Below, in pieces: positions 5,822-7,290 of a stretch of 7,290 nucleotides of DNA. This stretch comes from an uncultured Clostridia bacterium (lineage in GTDB: Bacteria > Bacillota > Clostridia > TANB77 > CAG-508). The position numbers and the translations under genes were made by a program. The stretch covers positions 1 through 7,290 of the forward strand of contig CAPZDM010000071.1 of the NCBI GenBank assembly GCA_948745425.1, given 5' to 3'. The notes below the pieces were generated by a model. It ran no database searches and had not been told where the DNA came from. It saw only the letters and a list, made by a program, of their open reading frames with translations. Position 1 is the first letter of the stretch. Each line of letters begins with the position of its first letter.

Positions 5822-5968
5822 TTACTTTGTTTTTAATTTTAAATTTTCTATATAATCTTTAAAAATTAATCCTACTGTTTCTTTTAGCTCCTGTTTTTCT
5901 TCTGTAAAAATACAATATGTATTAAATTCTAATTTATCTATTTTTGTTTCTTTTTTATCTTTATTCAC
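5822..5968 (-). CDS. Small 48-aa protein upstream of the recombinase
   Basis: This ORF, below the usual size cut-off, starts at GTG (5966-5968) with AAAGGAGA (5979-5986) about 11 bases upstream and ends in TAA at 5822-5824. The protein is lysine-rich. Its most ordered part reads NTYCIFTEEKQELKETVG, followed by IFKDYIENLKLKTK, and looks like a short two-helix peptide. I do not recognise the family with certainty. Transposon-encoded small proteins (TnpW-like and others) commonly precede TnpX-type recombinases, and the position fits such a role, perhaps as an accessory or excision factor. The gap to the recombinase start is 75 bases with its own promoter. Confidence 0.55.
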   Translation of the reverse strand: MNKDKKETKIDKLEFNTYCIFTEEKQELKETVGLIFKDYIENLKLKTK

Positions 5969-6038
5969 ATTTACATCATCTCCTTTATACTTTTCATTAA
6001 ATCCTTTTAATACAGAATATTAAAGAAAATGGCTTGTT

Positions 6039-6068
6039 ATGACACTTGATTTTAAGTGTATTTGTCAA
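6039..6068 (-). promoter_or_regulatory. Possible promoter of the small ORF, with inverted repeat
   Basis: On the - strand a perfect -35 TTGACA (6068-6063) is followed after 18 bases by TGTCAT (6044-6039), a weak -10 (4 of 6). ACACTT and AAGTGT (6042-6047 and 6054-6059) form an inverted repeat in the spacer, a possible operator. The 5' leader to the small ORF would be about 65 bases. Confidence 0.4.
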
Positions 6069-6098
6069 TGTGCTATTTTTTACTTTAAATTGGTCGCT

Positions 6099-6280
6099 CT
6101 ATATATAAGCCCACTTCTATCGCAAAACCGAAGCTAAATTTTAAAAATTTTTACCCTCCCTATAAATAAACCCACTTTGTATACCAAAAAAGGGGATTTT
6201 GAAATTTTTTTATAAGTTTCTATATATAACACCACTTTTGATAGTAAAATTTGGGGGAATTTTTAAAGAAATTTTAATAC
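6099..6280. repeat. Three degenerate ~60-bp tandem repeats
   Basis: Units begin at 6099, 6160 and 6220 (period 61 then 60). They share CTATAWATAA, then CCACTT, an A-run near the middle, G-rich GGGG in units 2 and 3, and an AAATTTTT tail. No reading frame covers them. They resemble iterons or an intergenic protein-binding array; the function is not known to me. Confidence 0.7.
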
Positions 6281-6282
6281 AG

Positions 6283-6331
6283 AAAAAAAGAACACAAAAT
6301 AATGCTTTTACACTATTTTGTGCTCTTTTTT
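6283..6331 (-). terminator. Terminator of the GNAT-YgjV operon
   Basis: AGAACACAAAATA (6289-6301) pairs with TATTTTGTGCTCT (6314-6326) around a 12-nt loop, flanked by A7 on one side and T6 on the other. The single odd pair is G-U on the - strand but A-C on the + strand, so it works best for leftward transcription. It begins 16 bases after the stop codon of the membrane protein gene. Confidence 0.85.
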
Positions 6332-6346
6332 ATAATATATCGATTA

Positions 6347-6886
6347 CTAATTCTGTTTTCTTCTCTCTAATAAATATCCAGTAATCGAACAAATTAATAA
6401 TATTGCTTCTAATATAATTCCAAATATTGACATTATATAGATATTATATGATACCCATAAAATTCCTATAGGAATACCTAATAATTTATATATATTAGTT
6501 TTCTTTTGCCATACAGAAAATGTATACAATGCTGTTGCAAATACAGATAATAGACTTAAGAATCCATCATATGTAAGGATTGCTGAAATAATTGATATAA
6601 CATATAAAATTACTAATATAATAACATCAGTTCTATTAATAGACTCTCTTTTTCCATTTTTCTTTTCATCAATTAAAAAGATTATATTTCTTATTAAAGC
6701 TACAACGCACATTGCAAGCCCCGTCCATGCATTTAAAAATATGTATGCTATTCCATTTGCAACAAGTGACAGAAAATTTATAATTAAAACTTTCTTTCTA
6801 TCTTTTGCATAATATGTTAGTGCTAATAATCCATACATTATAATTGTAAATATTTGTGATAAAATATAGTTAATAGTTAATTCCAT
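6347..6886 (-). CDS. YgjV-family inner membrane protein
   Basis: This 179-aa protein is almost wholly hydrophobic, with about six to seven transmembrane helices (roughly 5-25, 33-51, 54-72, 87-106, 108-125, 134-150 and 153-173). The early segment ILSQIFTIIMYGLLALTYYAKDRKK followed by NFLSLVANGIAYIFL-AWTGLAMCVVALIRNIIF matches the YgjV (Imp-YgjV) family of bacterial inner membrane proteins, including its conserved Arg-Asn after the third helix. The biochemical role of the family is unknown. It starts with ATG behind GGAGGA (6893-6898) and follows the acetyltransferase after 17 bases, so the two are probably co-transcribed. It looks like ordinary chromosomal content rather than element cargo. 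Confidence 0.8.
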   Translation of the reverse strand: MELTINYILSQIFTIIMYGLLALTYYAKDRKKVLIINFLSLVANGIAYIFLNAWTGLAMCVVALIRNIIFLIDEKKNGKRESINRTDVIILVILYVISIISAILTYDGFLSLLSVFATALYTFSVWQKKTNIYKLLGIPIGILWVSYNIYIMSIFGIILEAILLICSITGYLLERRKQN

Positions 6887-6903
6887 TTTGATTCCTCCAT
6901 ATA

Positions 6904-7290
6904 CTACTTTAATTTTAACATATATAGTTTTCTTAAAAAGCCATTAGATAATCTTGTTTCTTTTACATATTTCAAGCCTACTTTTTCAAGAGTTTTTTGA
7001 CTACTTACATTGTCTGGATGAGCCATAGAAATTATATAATCAAATCCTAATTTTTTAGCTAGTTCTAATTCTATCTTTTGTAGCTTTGTCGTTATTCCAT
7101 TCCCTCTATATTCTGGTAATACTAAATTACCACCTAATTCACATACTGTATAATTTTCAAGTTCAAGCTCTTTCTTAAAGTCTGCAAGCATATCTTGTGA
7201 AATATATAATTGAGCCATCCCAACTAATTTTTCTCCATCATAAATTCCATTCCTTTCTCGCTTCGCTCTAAAGGCACACATAGGTATGAA
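6904..7290 (-). CDS. GNAT-family N-acetyltransferase, 5' end beyond window
   Basis: The visible part carries the acetyl-CoA-binding core of a GNAT transferase. The strand GNLVLPEYRGNGI (51-63, counting from the in-window ATG at 7281) contains the R-G-N-G pyrophosphate loop of motif A. The AHPDNVSSQKTLEKVGLKY segment (87-105) is motif B, where the Asn and the following helix are typical. The reading frame stays open through the right edge, and the N-terminal strand and helices of the fold are absent, so the ATG at 7281 is probably internal. The acceptor substrate cannot be told. It is co-directional with the YgjV gene and 17 bases upstream of it. Confidence 0.8.
   Translation of the reverse strand, partial: FIPMCAFRAKRERNGIYDGEKLVGMAQLYISQDMLADFKKELELENYTVCELGGNLVLPEYRGNGITTKLQKIELELAKKLGFDYIISMAHPDNVSSQKTLEKVGLKYVKETRLSNGFLRKLYMLKLK

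Noticed and set aside
6099..6280. A second type III antitoxin upstream of the 48-aa ORF
   Set aside because: The units are too degenerate, no consensus promoter precedes them on the - strand, and the 48-aa product is too small to be a ToxN-type nuclease.
6199..6384. A 61-codon + strand frame across the tandem repeats and terminator
   Set aside because: It spans a terminator and ends within the YgjV gene; no ribosome site and no protein-like conservation between repeat units.
1..7290. tRNA or rRNA genes as integration targets
   Set aside because: I saw no cloverleaf-like GC-rich segment, CCA end or rRNA-like conserved block on either strand.

Overview
The window is very AT-rich, with strong AGGAGG-type ribosome binding sites, consensus sigma-A promoters, and gene families typical of gut Clostridia: a TnpX/TndX-type large serine recombinase, a ribbon-helix-helix MobC, and a type III toxin-antitoxin locus. 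I infer a low-GC clostridial (Firmicutes/Bacillota) chromosome carrying a small, partly decayed integrative mobilizable element. The species cannot be told from the sequence.

Layout from left to right. (1) 20-649, + strand: the 3' part of a short-chain dehydrogenase/reductase (SDR) gene. It lacks the Rossmann glycine motif and has Glu where the catalytic Lys should be. It abuts a GC-rich 16-bp imperfect palindrome at 23-38. (2) 691-731: a bidirectional terminator. (3) 741-1136, - strand: a MobC-like relaxosome protein, with a dense row of inverted repeats just upstream (1191-1332) that looks like an oriT. No relaxase gene is present in the window. (4) 1359-2070, - strand: a complete type III toxin-antitoxin locus. 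It has a consensus extended -10 promoter, two 50-nt tandem antitoxin-RNA repeats with a compensatory base change, a leaky attenuator hairpin, and a CptN/ToxN-like endoribonuclease. (5) 2107-3840, - strand: a two-gene operon under its own strong promoter, encoding an unrecognised 133-aa protein and an amidoligase-family enzyme. (6) 4077-5746, - strand: a large serine recombinase broken by two +1 frameshifts. Its promoter contains a perfect palindrome, and a 48-aa small ORF (5822-5968) lies upstream. (7) 5969-6346 is a 378-nt stretch with no gene. It holds a weak promoter with an inverted repeat, three degenerate ~60-bp tandem repeats (6099-6280) and a terminator (6283-6331). (8) 6347-7290, - strand: a YgjV-like membrane protein preceded by a GNAT acetyltransferase that runs off the right edge; these look chromosomal.

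Working model (inference): the recombinase once moved a compact element whose cargo was the toxin-antitoxin locus and the amidoligase pair. The oriT/MobC module would let it be mobilised by a relaxase supplied in trans. The broken recombinase and the absent relaxase suggest that it is now fixed or dependent on helper elements. The toxin-antitoxin locus would favour retention and may act as an abortive-infection phage defence.
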